From: Xylophilus rhododendri
GTDB taxonomy: Bacteria; Pseudomonadota; Gammaproteobacteria; Burkholderiales; Burkholderiaceae_C
Direction: 5' to 3'
Length of the DNA stretch: 64,000 nt
Assembly (NCBI RefSeq): GCF_009906855.1
Contig: NZ_CP047650.1
Span: 4,154,001 to 4,218,000 of the forward strand
In this document: piece after piece, positions 20,157-29,628 of the stretch
How the letters are laid out: each line of letters starts with the position of its first letter
How positions within the stretch are numbered: the stretch's first letter is position 1
Translations under genes and position numbers: made by a program
The notes under the pieces: model-generated
What the model was told of the DNA's origin: nothing
Databases searched by the model: none
The model's input: only the letters and a program-made list of their open reading frames with translations

Positions 20157-20780
20157 TCTCCTCTGCGGAGGGCGGAGCTGGGGCTGCGCGCCCCAGACCG
20201 CGCTCACTTTCTTTGCTTCGCCAAAGAAAGTAAGCAAAGAAAGGCGACCCAGCTGCGGGAGTCCCCCTCTTCGAGGGGGCACGCTGCGGTGCTCGCAAAA
20301 GCGGGGTCCACGACAACTCGCTTCGCTCAAACAGGTCGTGGCCCTGATCCGCTTTTGCTGCGCTCCTCGCTCACCCGCAGACGGGACCCGGGGAGCGGGG
20401 ACAGCCACTGCTTCGCAGGGCGACGGGCCGTCGCTGCGCTCGGCCTCTGATTGATAAATACCCGCCCTTCGCGACGCCCGGTCTTTCAGTGGAGGCCGAG
20501 CGCAGCGAAGGCCCGTTGCGCTGCGAAGCAGCCGCTGTCCCCGCTCCCGCTCCCGGGTCCCGTGAGCCCGAGAGCGAGGAACGGAGCAAAGGCGGATCAG
20601 GGCCACGACCTGTTTGAGCGTAGCGAGTTGTCGTGGACCCCGCCTTTGCGAGTACCGCAGCGGTGCCCGAAGGGCCTCGGGTGTCGGGTCGCCTTTCTTT
20701 GCTTACTTTCTTTGGCGAAGCAAAGAAAGTGAGCGCGGTCTGGGGCGCGCAGCCCCAGCCCCGCCCTCCGCCAAGGAGAC
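20157..20780. repeat. Long imperfect inverted repeat between convergent genes
   Basis: A roughly 620 bp intergenic element with arms of about 290 bp. The sequence from 20157 (TCTCCTCTGCGGAGGGCGG) through the CTTTCTTTGCTTCGCC / AAAGAAAGTAAGC block and onward is repeated in reverse complement, ending at 20780, with a central spacer near 20445-20490. Similarity is highest in the outer 95 bp and patchier inside. No open frame of note and no transposase lie in it. The element fills the gap between the oxoprolinase (plus strand) and the chromate transporter genes (minus strand), where the strong hairpin could end transcription from both sides. A short piece of the end sequence recurs at 41200-41222. 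Confidence 0.85.
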
Positions 20781-20788
20781 AACCCCCA

Positions 20789-21316
20789 TCACCCCAAGGC
20801 AAGCCAAAAAACCCCACCCCCCAACCCCAACACCAAAAACGCATTGATCCGCGTGAACATCAACGCCAGGGTAGAAGCCGCAGCCACGCTCCAGGCCCAG
20901 GGCCCACCCTCGGCCGCACGCAACAGAGTGGCCGAAGCAGCCAGGATCATGCCCGCCGCCACCGGCACCAGCCCCGCCTCGATGGCACGTATCCAGGGCG
21001 TGTGCTGAAAGCGCGCCCACAGCCGCGCCAGTCCGTAGACCAGCACCGAGCAGGGCAGGAAGATGGCCGCCGAAGCAAGCAAAGCCCCGGTGAACCCGGC
21101 CACATGCCAGCCGACCAGGGTCACCAGCAGCGACCCAGGCCCAGGCGTGATCCGGGACAGCGCGAACAGGTCGAGGAACTCCCCGTCGTCCATCCACGCA
21201 TGCACCGCCACCGACTGCCGGTGGATGTCCGACACGATGCTCTGCCCACCCCCCACCGTCAGGAAGGACAGCGGCCCGAACACCGCCAGCAGTTCGCCCA
21301 GCTTCTGAAAGATCAT
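20789..21316 (-). CDS. chrA: Chromate transporter, half-size ChrA subunit (second of pair)
   Basis: Membrane protein of 175 residues with about five hydrophobic segments, equal to one half of a full ChrA. It has the family motifs FGPLSFLTVGGG and FALSRITPGPGSLLVTLVGW. Split ChrA proteins work as pairs to export chromate in exchange with sulfate. Its ATG overlaps the stop of the partner gene by 4 bp (ATGA), so the two are translationally coupled. The 3' end has a G/T-rich coding strand and abuts the inverted repeat. The anion actually moved cannot be confirmed from sequence. Confidence 0.9.
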   Translation of the reverse strand: MIFQKLGELLAVFGPLSFLTVGGGQSIVSDIHRQSVAVHAWMDDGEFLDLFALSRITPGPGSLLVTLVGWHVAGFTGALLASAAIFLPCSVLVYGLARLWARFQHTPWIRAIEAGLVPVAAGMILAASATLLRAAEGGPWAWSVAAASTLALMFTRINAFLVLGLGGGVFWLALG

Positions 21317-21894
21317 GCCGAAGCCCCCGCCTTGCGCAGCCGCAGCCAGGCGATGCCGATGGACAGCGGCGCCATTGCCGCCACCACCCACAGCAGCGGC
21401 AGCTTCAGCAGGAAGAGGGCGATGAAGGTCAGCGTCATGACCAGCAGCGGCACGATCTGCCGCGCCGCACGCCGGGCCGCGCGGATGCCGGTCTGCAGCG
21501 ACAGCCCCACGGCCGCGGCCGCCACGCCGGCCAGCACCACATGCAGCGTGTGCGACTCCTTCAACTGCGAGAACAGCGCCGCCAGCCCGATGGCCACGAA
21601 CATCGGCGGCACCACGATGCCCAGCGCCCCCATGGCCGCGCCCGGCCCGCCGCGCAGGCGAAAGCCGATCCAGATCGCCAGGTTGACCACGTTCACGCCG
21701 GGAAAGGACTGCGCCAGCGCCAGCCCGCTGAGGAACTCCTCCTCGGTGATCCAGGCGCGGCGCAAAACGAACTCGCGCATCATCCAGCCGGAGAGGCCGC
21801 CGCCGAAGCTGGTCAGGCCGATCTTGCTGAAGGCGGTGAAGATGGCGGCCAGCGAGGGCACGGGGCGGGGGGATGTCTCGTTGTCGTTGTTCAT
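21313..21894 (-). CDS. chrA: Chromate transporter, half-size ChrA subunit (first of pair)
   Basis: Membrane protein of 193 residues, the partner of the gene just downstream. It has the N-half motifs FSKIGLTSFGGGLSGWM and the loop FLSGLALAQSFPGVNVVNLAIWIG, then about five hydrophobic segments. The ATG at 21894 gives a polar N-terminus (MNNDNETSPRP) as in homologues; the longer frame upstream is not needed. Together the two short proteins form one CHR transporter. No regulator such as ChrB is beside them. Confidence 0.9.
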   Translation of the reverse strand: MNNDNETSPRPVPSLAAIFTAFSKIGLTSFGGGLSGWMMREFVLRRAWITEEEFLSGLALAQSFPGVNVVNLAIWIGFRLRGGPGAAMGALGIVVPPMFVAIGLAALFSQLKESHTLHVVLAGVAAAAVGLSLQTGIRAARRAARQIVPLLVMTLTFIALFLLKLPLLWVVAAMAPLSIGIAWLRLRKAGASA

Positions 21895-21978
21895 GAGGGG
21901 GCCACGAAAAAGCGGGGCCGATCTTAAGACCGCCCCGCCTGTCATCGGTGCCGCCCCCGGGGCAGCTTTACCCGCGCT

Positions 21979-23616
21979 TCACGCAGGCCGGAACTGGAAC
22001 AGCCAGGTCTCCGACAGCGTCTGCTGCCCCTGGCGCAGGTACAGGCGCAGGTCGACGGGGGCATTGCCCTCGGGTGTGTAGTCGAACTGGGCGCGCCAGT
22101 GGCCGGAGACGCCATCGGGCACGGCCTCGGTGAATACATAGGAGAACTTGCCGCTGGGCGCGCTGAGGACGGCCTCCGGCGCCACGCCGAAGGGCAGCTG
22201 GCCCAGCGGGCCGCCCAGGAACTCCACCATGAACTTGATCACGCCCTGCGGCCGCGGCTGGCCCGGCACGCCGCCGCGCCCGGTGCGGGTAGCCACGCAG
22301 CTGGCCAGGGGCGAGGGGTAGGGCTCCTTGTCGGTCCAGTGCAGCTTGTAGCGCAGGGAGATGGCGCTGCCGGCCTTTGCCGGCGCGGCCGGCACCCACA
22401 TGGCGACGGCGTTGTCGTGGATCTCGTCGTCGGTCGGCAGCTCCACCAGCGTGACCGAGCCCTGGCCCCAGTCGCCCAGCGGCTCCACCCACAGGCTGGG
22501 GCGCAGGTCGTACATCACGCCGTCCTGGTAGTGGTCGAACAGGCGGTCGCGCTGCAGCAGGCCGAAGCCCTTGGGGTTGGTGTCGCCGAAGCTGGAGGTG
22601 ACGATGGAAGTCGGGTTGTTCAGCGGCCGCCAGATGCGTTCGCCCGCGCCGTTCCACAGGGCCAGGCCGTCGGAGTCGTGCACCTCGGGGCGCCAGTCGG
22701 CGTCGCGCGGTTTGCCGGTCTCGGAGAACCAGTACATCGAGGTGAGCGGCGCCAGGCCCAGGCGGGCCACGTCCTGGCGCAGGAAGAGGCGTTTCTCGAT
22801 GTCCATCACCACCGCCTTGCCGCGCTGCATGACGAACTTGTAGGCGCCGGTGATGCTGGGACCTTCGAGCAGGGCATGCACCACCACCGTGTCGCCGCCG
22901 TTGGCCGGCGGGTCGAAGTAGAAGCGGGTGAAGGAGGGGAATTCCTCGGCCTTGCCCGGCTCGGCCACGTCGATGGCCACGCCGCGCGCCGACAGGCCGT
23001 ACTGGTAGAGCTCGCCGATGGCGCGGAAATACGAGGCGCCGAGAAAGGCCACCCAATCGTTGGTCTGCCAGGGCTTCTTCTGCTGGTCGCCCGCGCGGCT
23101 TTCCTGGAAGCGGAAGCCGGCGAAGCCCGCGCCGTCGGGCAGCTGGTGCGCGGGGCTGTCGGCGGGCATGTCGAAGTACTTGTCGTCGTAGACGACTTCA
23201 CGCGCGAAGTAGTCGCCGCCGGCGTTCTCCAGCACGTACATGTGCACCGGCGTCTGGAAGAAGCGGCCCAGGTGGAAGAAGGTGACCGGGAAGTTGCCCG
23301 GGCCGTTGGCGAACAGCGCCGATTCGGGCTTGAACTTGATCTTGCCGTGCGCGTCGTAGTCGATCTTGTCGAGCACGTCCTGCGGCAGCGGCGTGCCAGG
23401 CGCGAAGGGTGCGGCGGCCAGGCGGCGCGCCTGTTCGGTCAGGTCGTCGAAGGAGAAGGGGCGGGGCTCGGACAGGCGCAGCGGCGTGGCGCCCGCCGCC
23501 TGGGCCCGAGCGGATCCTGTGGCGCCGAGGGCGGCCAGCGCCAGGGTGGCGCTGCCGGCGGCCAGGAAGGAACGGCGATCGGGCTTGGCGTGCGAGAAGG
23601 GCATGTGCAGTGTCAT
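21979..23616 (-). CDS. opgD: Glucan biosynthesis protein D (periplasmic, Tat-exported)
   Basis: MdoG/OpgD-family protein of about 545 residues that acts in the periplasm on the backbone of osmoregulated periplasmic glucans. A twin-arginine signal (DRRSFLAAGS followed by a hydrophobic stretch and ARA-Q) distinguishes OpgD from Sec-exported OpgG. Family motifs include the N-terminal FSFDDLTEQARRLA and the central TSMYWFSE and WRPLNNP blocks. The ATG at 23616 was chosen; an ATG 12 bp further in is equally close to the signal, while the extension to 23754 adds unrelated residues. The glucosyltransferase OpgH is not adjacent. It diverges from the PAP2 phosphatase gene. Confidence 0.92.
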   Translation of the reverse strand: MTLHMPFSHAKPDRRSFLAAGSATLALAALGATGSARAQAAGATPLRLSEPRPFSFDDLTEQARRLAAAPFAPGTPLPQDVLDKIDYDAHGKIKFKPESALFANGPGNFPVTFFHLGRFFQTPVHMYVLENAGGDYFAREVVYDDKYFDMPADSPAHQLPDGAGFAGFRFQESRAGDQQKKPWQTNDWVAFLGASYFRAIGELYQYGLSARGVAIDVAEPGKAEEFPSFTRFYFDPPANGGDTVVVHALLEGPSITGAYKFVMQRGKAVVMDIEKRLFLRQDVARLGLAPLTSMYWFSETGKPRDADWRPEVHDSDGLALWNGAGERIWRPLNNPTSIVTSSFGDTNPKGFGLLQRDRLFDHYQDGVMYDLRPSLWVEPLGDWGQGSVTLVELPTDDEIHDNAVAMWVPAAPAKAGSAISLRYKLHWTDKEPYPSPLASCVATRTGRGGVPGQPRPQGVIKFMVEFLGGPLGQLPFGVAPEAVLSAPSGKFSYVFTEAVPDGVSGHWRAQFDYTPEGNAPVDLRLYLRQGQQTLSETWLFQFRPA

Positions 23617-23783
23617 CCGGGAAAACTCGGGGGCGTCAATCCTATCCCGGGGGCTCGCGGCAAAAGGAACAAGATGAAAGCGGGGGCGGAAACCATCGTG
23701 TGACAAACCCGTCATGGCCGCGTCTTGGCGCTTTTCTACGGTATGCGGCTTCATTCACTGAACGCGGCTTCTGCCGTCTTCCG

Positions 23784-25814
23784 ATGCGCGCTCCTACCGA
23801 TTCCAAGTCCAAGTTCCCCGCCGTTGCCGGCACCACCGGCATCACCCGCCGCTCGATGGCCGTCTCGCTGCTCGCGCCCTTCTACCTGAGCGCCTGCGGC
23901 GGCGGCAACGACGCGGTGATCGTCGACAACACCCCGGCCGGCAGCGGCGGCGGCAGCCTGACGATCCCGGCCGCGCCCTCGGGCCTGGGCAGCGTCGAGC
24001 TCGCCGCGGTGGCCGACGAAACCACGGTGCTGCCCTTCGTCGATTACGCCTTCACCAACCAGCGCGGCGATGCGCGCTACGCCACCCTGGCCACCAATGC
24101 CGGCGTGCGGGTGGCCTCGGGCTTCCTGGACATCTGGACGCCCAGCACCCTCATCGTCGATGCCGGCGTGACGGCGGCGGCCAGCGGCAGCTTCCCGGCC
24201 GTGGTGACCTCCACCTGGACCGGCATTCCGGGCGACTCCACCGACGGCACGGTCAAGAACGCCGCCGTGCACGCCGCCAACATCCAGTACGTGGTGACCG
24301 CCACCACCGCCCGCACCAGCGCCCAGGAACTGGCCGCCTACCTCGACGACCGCCGCGGCAAGGCCTACAGCGTGACCGACGGCATGGGCCCGCTGACCAC
24401 CGCCTGGCGCACGGCGGCGCAGCAGACCACCTCGATCACCGCGATCGCCTCGGACGCCACCACCGTGGTCTACAACGACAGCGGCAACAACGCCGGCGTG
24501 ACCACCAGCGGCGGCAACACCGCCTTCGGCCTGGCAGTGGACTTCATCGGCAACGTGGGCGAGAACGCCTCCACCGAACCGGCCAAGCGCTTCTTCAAGT
24601 ACGCCCGGCCCTTCCGCTGGAGCAGCAGCGTGGTGGTGGTGCCGGCCCTGGTGCCGGCCGAAAGCACCACGCCCACCACCGACGGCGGCTACGTCAGCGG
24701 CCACACGGCAGAAGCCGTGCGCGACGCCGTCGGCATGGCCTACCTGGTGCCGCAGCGCTTCCAGGAAATGGTGGCGCGCGGCCTGGAACTGGGCGAGAAC
24801 CGCATCCTCGCCGGCATGCATTCGCCGCTGGACGTGATCGGCGGCCGCATCCTGGGCCAGGCCTCGGCCGCGGCCAGCATCGCCACCGGCGCCAACCTGG
24901 CCGGCAAGACGGCCGCCTACCAGCAGGCGCAGACGGCACTGATGGCCGCGGCCGGTGTCACCACCTTCGCCGCGCTCAACACCTATGCCCACTCGGCCGC
25001 CACCAGCGCCGACCGCTTCGCCGACCGCGCCACCAACAAGGCCGCCTACCTGCGCCGCATGACGCTGGGTTTCAGCCAGATCGCCGACGCCACGAAGACG
25101 GCCATCGTGCCCAAGGGCGCCGAAGTGCTGCTGGAGACGCGCCTGCCCTACCTGACGGCCGCGCAGCGGCGGGTGGTGCTCAAGACCACCGCGATCGCCT
25201 CCGGTTATCCCGCGATGGACGATGCCGAAGGCTGGGGCCGCATGAACCTGTTCGCCGCGGCCGACGGCTACGGCGCCTTCAACGGCGACGTGGCCGTGAC
25301 CATGGACGCCACCGCCGGCGGCTTCTCGGCCGCCGACAGCTGGCGCAACGACATCGCCGGCGCCGGCAAGCTGACCAAGCTGGGCACGGGCTCGCTGACG
25401 CTGACCGGCGCCAACGCCTACACCGGCGGCACGGTGATCTCGGCCGGCACGCTGGTCGCGGCCTCGGCGAGCGCGCTGGGCAAGGGCGCGGTCTACCTGG
25501 GCGGCGGCACGCTGGCCTGCCAGGGCAGCACGGCCGTGACGGTCGCCAGCTACACCCAGCTGGCCGGCACCACCCTGCAGCTGGTGCTGGGCGGCAGCGG
25601 CGCGGGCCGGCTCAACGTGACCGGCGCGGCAGTGGTTGCGGGCGGCACGCTGAGCGTAGGCTTCGCCAGCGGCTCGGCACCCAGCGTCGGTGACACGATC
25701 AACCTGATCACCGCCGGTTCGCTGGCCGGCACCTTCACCAGCATCACCGTGCCGGGCTACCAGGCCAGCGCGAGCTACAGCGCCACCGGCCTGCAGCTGC
25801 GCATCACCGGCTGA
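23784..25814 (+). CDS. Tat lipoprotein PAP2 acid phosphatase with C-terminal autotransporter-associated beta repeat
   Basis: A 676-residue exported protein. The N-terminus combines a twin-arginine pattern (ITRRSMAVSLL) with a lipobox ending at C38 (LSAC), so it is probably a surface or periplasmic lipoprotein. The PAP2/class-A acid phosphatase signature is present: K and RP near residue 272 (KYARPFRW), SGHT near 304-307 and ENRILAGMHSPLDV near 338, as in vanadium haloperoxidase-like phosphatases. After about 525 comes one PATR-type repeat (TKLGTGSLTLTGANAYTGGT) and a beta-rich tail, but no autotransporter barrel. Substrate unknown. The combination of lipid anchor, phosphatase and lone PATR repeat is unusual. 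Confidence 0.88.
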   Translation: MRAPTDSKSKFPAVAGTTGITRRSMAVSLLAPFYLSACGGGNDAVIVDNTPAGSGGGSLTIPAAPSGLGSVELAAVADETTVLPFVDYAFTNQRGDARYATLATNAGVRVASGFLDIWTPSTLIVDAGVTAAASGSFPAVVTSTWTGIPGDSTDGTVKNAAVHAANIQYVVTATTARTSAQELAAYLDDRRGKAYSVTDGMGPLTTAWRTAAQQTTSITAIASDATTVVYNDSGNNAGVTTSGGNTAFGLAVDFIGNVGENASTEPAKRFFKYARPFRWSSSVVVVPALVPAESTTPTTDGGYVSGHTAEAVRDAVGMAYLVPQRFQEMVARGLELGENRILAGMHSPLDVIGGRILGQASAAASIATGANLAGKTAAYQQAQTALMAAAGVTTFAALNTYAHSAATSADRFADRATNKAAYLRRMTLGFSQIADATKTAIVPKGAEVLLETRLPYLTAAQRRVVLKTTAIASGYPAMDDAEGWGRMNLFAAADGYGAFNGDVAVTMDATAGGFSAADSWRNDIAGAGKLTKLGTGSLTLTGANAYTGGTVISAGTLVAASASALGKGAVYLGGGTLACQGSTAVTVASYTQLAGTTLQLVLGGSGAGRLNVTGAAVVAGGTLSVGFASGSAPSVGDTINLITAGSLAGTFTSITVPGYQASASYSATGLQLRITG

Positions 25815-25846
25815 TCGTTAGCACGAACTTCGATCGCAAGAAAGGG

Positions 25847-25867
25847 GCCCGGGCCGTCTCCCCGGGC
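25847..25867 (+). terminator. Possible terminator after the PAP2 gene
   Basis: A 7 bp GC stem (GCCCGGG at 25847-25853 with CCCGGGC at 25861-25867) around a 7-nt loop, followed by TATTTCCCC. The T tract is short, so intrinsic termination is only plausible. Confidence 0.4.
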
Positions 25868-25924
25868 TATTTCCCCCTGCTCGCCGCGGCCCTAGGCTGC
25901 GGCTTTCACACATGGGGGATGCCG

Positions 25925-26191
25925 ATGAAAACGATGCGTGCGATTCATGCCCTGGTGGCGCTCGGCGTGCTCGCGCAGCTGGGCGCCTGCTCGGCCCCGG
26001 CGCAGCGGGTGGCCGCCGCCGGCGCGCCCTGCACCGCGCCGCTGAGCGGGGTGCGCGAGCGGGCCCACACCGGCACGCTGATGTATGTGGTGAGCGAGGA
26101 TTTCCTGGGCGCCCATCCGTCCATCACGCCCACCAGCAACTTCGAGACCCTGGCCGAATACAACACGGACGCGGCTGGCTGCCGCCGCTGA
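25925..26191 (+). CDS. Small predicted lipoprotein, unknown function
   Basis: An 88-residue protein with a lipoprotein signal (KTMRAIHALVALGVLAQLGAC), so it should be lipid-anchored after cleavage. The mature part is about 65 residues with two further cysteines, one next to the C-terminus, and no domain I recognise. The ATG at 25925 is preferred because GGGGGA ends 5 bp before it; an in-frame ATG 6 bp earlier overlaps that site. It converges on the EAL/GGDEF gene with a 25 bp gap. Confidence 0.65.
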   Translation: MKTMRAIHALVALGVLAQLGACSAPAQRVAAAGAPCTAPLSGVRERAHTGTLMYVVSEDFLGAHPSITPTSNFETLAEYNTDAAGCRR

Positions 26192-26216
26192 CGGCGCAGC
26201 CCCCGCGCGCCGCCGC

Positions 26217-28106
26217 TCAGTTCGACGGCGGCCCGCCCACATGCAGCCCGCGCCGCGAGAGCTTGGCATCGTGCTTGGCCAGCGCGGCCGAGGATGCCAC
26301 CTCGTCGGCATGGCGGAAGTCGCCGCGCCGCACCCGCACCGCGCCGATCGACAGGGTGGTGCAGGGGAAGAAGCGCTCCTGCCCGTGGCGGTCGCGGCCA
26401 TGGATGCCGCCGGTGATGCGGGCATCCTCGTTGAACAGGTCCAGCGCTTGCAGGTCGAAGTCGCCGACGATGCGTTCGCAGCGCTGCTGCCAGTCGCCGC
26501 TCTGGAACAGCACCATGAAATCGTCACCGCCGATGTGGCCGACGAAGTCGCGCCGGGCGTCGCAGTGCGACACGGCCAGGCGGGCGCACAGGCGGATCAT
26601 CTGGTCGCCGCGCCAGTAGCCGTAGTGGTCGTTGAAGGGCTTGAAGTCGTTCAGGTCGGCATGGCAGGCGACGAACTCCACGCCGCTGTCGAGCAGGCGC
26701 TCGATGTGCAGGTTGATCGGGATGTTGCCCGGCAGGAAGGTCAGCGGATTGGCATGGCGCGCGGCCTCCACCCGGGCCTCGGTGACGGCGCGCACCAGCT
26801 GGTCGCCGGTGCCCAGCCCCAGGTAGCGGCCGCCCTCGGTGACGATGAAGCCTTCGCTCAGGTAGCGCTGGTCGGGCGAGGTCAGGATGCCGACCAGGTC
26901 GTCCACGTCGTAGTCCATCTCCACCACCCGCGGCTTGTGGTTGGCGAAACCCACGCAAGGCTTTCTGCCATGCACTTCGCGGAAGTAGAGCGTGGAGTAA
27001 TGGTTCATGAAATGCTGGCGGTTGACCACCGCCACCGGCCGGCCCTCGGCCACCACCGCCACCGCATGCAGTTCCGGATGGCGCTGGAAGATCTGCGCCA
27101 GCTCGTTGTTGGTGGTGACCAGGCCCACCGCCGGCGCATGCAGCACCGGCAGCCGGCGCAGCACCGTGTGGCCGCCGGGCCGGCGCGGCGAGCGCGGCGG
27201 CAGCAGGGCGACGGCCTCGCGCTGCACCGTCTCGCGCGCCGGGCTTTCCAGCGCGGCGCGCGGCGTGGCGTGGGGGCGTCCCAGCAGATAACCCTGGCCG
27301 CAGGAAATGCGCAGCTCCTGCACGGCGCGCAGGCCCTGTTCGGTCTCTATGCCCTCGGCGATCAGGGTGCTGCCGAAGAGTTCGGCGATGCCCTTGATCG
27401 CCTGCACCACCTGCTGCGCATCGGCGTTGCTCTGCGCGCCGGCGGCCGGCGGCTGCTGCAGCAGGCTGGTGAAGTACTTGTCCATCTTCACCCAGGCTGG
27501 GCGCAGCTCGTGCCACAGGCGCAGGCTGGAGTGGCCGTCGCCGAAATCGTCCAGCGCCAGGTCGATGCCGCAGTCGCGCAGTTCGGCGGCGGCCTTGCGC
27601 AGGGCGGGGACGTCGCTGGCGCGCTGGTGTTCGGTGATCTCCACCACGAGGTCGTGCGGCGCGATGCCGCAGGCGCGCAGCTGCGACAGCAGTTCGTCGC
27701 GGCCATGGCGGCGCAGGGCCAGCACCAGGGCATCGGCGCCCATGTTCACGAAAAGCTTGCCGCCCACGCCGTGGCGGCTCCAGTCCTGCAGGGCGGTGAC
27801 GGCGCAGTACAGCTCGAAGCCCGGCAGCATGCCCAGGCGCTGGGCCAGGGCCAGCAAGGCATCGGGCGTATGCAGCGAGGTGCCGGCCGGGCCGCGGATC
27901 AGCGCCTCGTGGCCCAGCACCGCGCCGGAGTCGAGGTCGGCGATCGGCTGGAACACCGCATGCAGCTTGCGGTAGCGCAGCAGGCGGGCGAGGGCGCGGA
28001 AATCGGCCCGGCGGGCGCTGGTGCGGCCTGTGGGCTGGCGGGTCGGGCGTGCATCGTGCGGGCCGCAGAGGGCAGGGCGCGGCGGCGTGAGGACGGCATC
28101 GGACAT
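26217..28106 (-). CDS. EAL - CBS pair - GGDEF cyclic-di-GMP turnover protein
   Basis: A 629-residue cytoplasmic protein joining both cyclic-di-GMP enzyme domains. The EAL phosphodiesterase comes first (residues about 40-290) with HEALIRGP, FVNMG, EITEHQ, DDFGDGHSS, KMDKYF and AEGIETEQG all kept, so it should be active. A CBS pair (about 320-445), a likely adenine-nucleotide sensor, follows. The GGDEF domain (about 450-620) has GGDDF in HIGGDDFMV, a tolerated variant of the active site. No membrane segment or Sec signal. Net direction of activity cannot be read from sequence. It stands alone on the minus strand. Confidence 0.92.
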   Translation of the reverse strand: MSDAVLTPPRPALCGPHDARPTRQPTGRTSARRADFRALARLLRYRKLHAVFQPIADLDSGAVLGHEALIRGPAGTSLHTPDALLALAQRLGMLPGFELYCAVTALQDWSRHGVGGKLFVNMGADALVLALRRHGRDELLSQLRACGIAPHDLVVEITEHQRASDVPALRKAAAELRDCGIDLALDDFGDGHSSLRLWHELRPAWVKMDKYFTSLLQQPPAAGAQSNADAQQVVQAIKGIAELFGSTLIAEGIETEQGLRAVQELRISCGQGYLLGRPHATPRAALESPARETVQREAVALLPPRSPRRPGGHTVLRRLPVLHAPAVGLVTTNNELAQIFQRHPELHAVAVVAEGRPVAVVNRQHFMNHYSTLYFREVHGRKPCVGFANHKPRVVEMDYDVDDLVGILTSPDQRYLSEGFIVTEGGRYLGLGTGDQLVRAVTEARVEAARHANPLTFLPGNIPINLHIERLLDSGVEFVACHADLNDFKPFNDHYGYWRGDQMIRLCARLAVSHCDARRDFVGHIGGDDFMVLFQSGDWQQRCERIVGDFDLQALDLFNEDARITGGIHGRDRHGQERFFPCTTLSIGAVRVRRGDFRHADEVASSAALAKHDAKLSRRGLHVGGPPSN

Positions 28107-28191
28107 AACCCGATCGACTCTAGGCAGCCGGGGTGACGCAGCGGTGACACCGTTGCGCCGCCGCGTCGGCGCGCCAGCACTTACTTGGTGC

Positions 28192-29628
28192 TCATGGTTG
28201 CGGCCAGGCCCGCATCGGCTGGCGGATCAGCTCGAAGGCGCGCGCCAGCTTCAGCACCCCCAGGTCGTCGAAGCGCGGCCCGGCGATCTGCAGGCCCACC
28301 GGCAGGCCTTGCGGCGTGAAGCCGCAGGGCACCGAGGCGGCCGGCTGCTCGGACATGTTGAAGGGCACGGTGAAGCCGATGTGCTCCAGCGGATGCAGCG
28401 GGTCGTCGGTGGGCGATGGCAGCTCGGCATCGAAGGCCGGCATGGGCGCGACCGGCGAGATCACGTAGTCGTACACCGCGCAGGCACGCAGCGTGGCCAC
28501 CCGGGTGGCGAAGAACTGCTGCTGCGCCTGGTAGAGGGCCGCGCCGGACATGCCCGCCACGCTGTCGGCCCATTGCCGGATGTAGGGCAGCACCCGGGCG
28601 CGGCGTTCGGCCGGCAGGCCGGCCATGTCCAGGTGCGAGCGCATGCGCCAGCTGTGATCCATGCCGTCGAGCATGCCCTGGGTCATGAAGGGCGCCATCG
28701 GCTCGACGATGGCGCCGGCGCGCTCCAGCAGGGCGGCGGCGGCTTCGACGGCCTCGTGCACCGAGGTCTCCACCGGCAGGCCGCAGCCGGCGTCCATCAG
28801 CAGGCCGATGCGCAGGCCCTTGAGGAATTCGGGCTGCACCGATGCGACCGATGCCCAGTCGATGTCCGCGGGCGGCAGGCACATGGTGTCGCGGGCGTCG
28901 GGCCGGGACAGCGCCTGCATCATCAGCGCCGCGTCGCTCACCGTGCGGGTGATCGGCCCGGCGACCCGGCCCAGCGTGGGCGGGTCGATCGGAATGCGGC
29001 CGAAACTGGGCTTCAGGCTAAAGACGCCGCACCAGCCGGCCGGCAGGCGCAGCGAGCCGCCGATGTCGGTGCCCACATGCAGCGGGCCGTAGCCGCCGGC
29101 GCAGGCCGCGGCGGCGCCGGCGCTGGAGCCGCCCGGGCCGCGGTTGGTGTCCCAGGGATTGCGGGTGAGCGGGTGGAAGCTCGACAGGCCGGAGGACAGC
29201 ATGCCGTAGTCCGGCATGGTGGTCTTGGCCACCATCACGCAGCCGGCCTCGCGCAGGCGGGCGGCCGGCGGCGCATCGGCGGCGGCCGGCACCAGGGTGG
29301 TGGCGGCGGTGCCCAGCGGCACCGGGTCGCCGGCCGAGGCGATGTTCTCCTTGATGGTGACGGTGATGCCGTCCAGCGGCCCCAGCGGCTGGCCGCGGCG
29401 CCAGCGTTCTTCCGAGGCGCGGGCCTGGGCCAGGGCCACCTCCGGCCGCAGCAGGTAGGTGGCCAGCAGCTGGGGCTCCCAGTGGCCGATGCGGTCGAGC
29501 ACCGCCCGGGTCACTTCCACCGGGGACAGCACGCCCTGGCGGTAGGCGGCCGACAGCTCGGCCGCTTCCATGTCGTGCAGGGCGGGCGTGGCGCGGGTGG
29601 CGCTGCCCATCGGTAGATCCATTTTCAT
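28192..29628 (-). CDS. Amidase signature family enzyme
   Basis: Hydrolase of 478 residues that cleaves carboxamides or releases ammonia from an amide. The Ser-cisSer-Lys triad is visible: K in ITVTIKENIASAG, the Gly/Ser-rich GPGGSSAGAAAA block, and GTDIGGSLRLPA with the nucleophile. The ATG overlaps the stop of the upstream solute-binding protein gene by 4 bp, so the two are coupled. This suggests the enzyme acts on a compound brought in by that transporter. The exact substrate is unknown; the frame upstream of 29628 belongs to the preceding gene. Confidence 0.92.
   Translation of the reverse strand: MKMDLPMGSATRATPALHDMEAAELSAAYRQGVLSPVEVTRAVLDRIGHWEPQLLATYLLRPEVALAQARASEERWRRGQPLGPLDGITVTIKENIASAGDPVPLGTAATTLVPAAADAPPAARLREAGCVMVAKTTMPDYGMLSSGLSSFHPLTRNPWDTNRGPGGSSAGAAAACAGGYGPLHVGTDIGGSLRLPAGWCGVFSLKPSFGRIPIDPPTLGRVAGPITRTVSDAALMMQALSRPDARDTMCLPPADIDWASVASVQPEFLKGLRIGLLMDAGCGLPVETSVHEAVEAAAALLERAGAIVEPMAPFMTQGMLDGMDHSWRMRSHLDMAGLPAERRARVLPYIRQWADSVAGMSGAALYQAQQQFFATRVATLRACAVYDYVISPVAPMPAFDAELPSPTDDPLHPLEHIGFTVPFNMSEQPAASVPCGFTPQGLPVGLQIAGPRFDDLGVLKLARAFELIRQPMRAWPQP

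Noticed and set aside
20157-20780. Insertion sequence or encoded small protein in the inverted repeat
   Set aside because: Open frames here are repeat-derived and mirror each other; no transposase motif or target duplication is visible.
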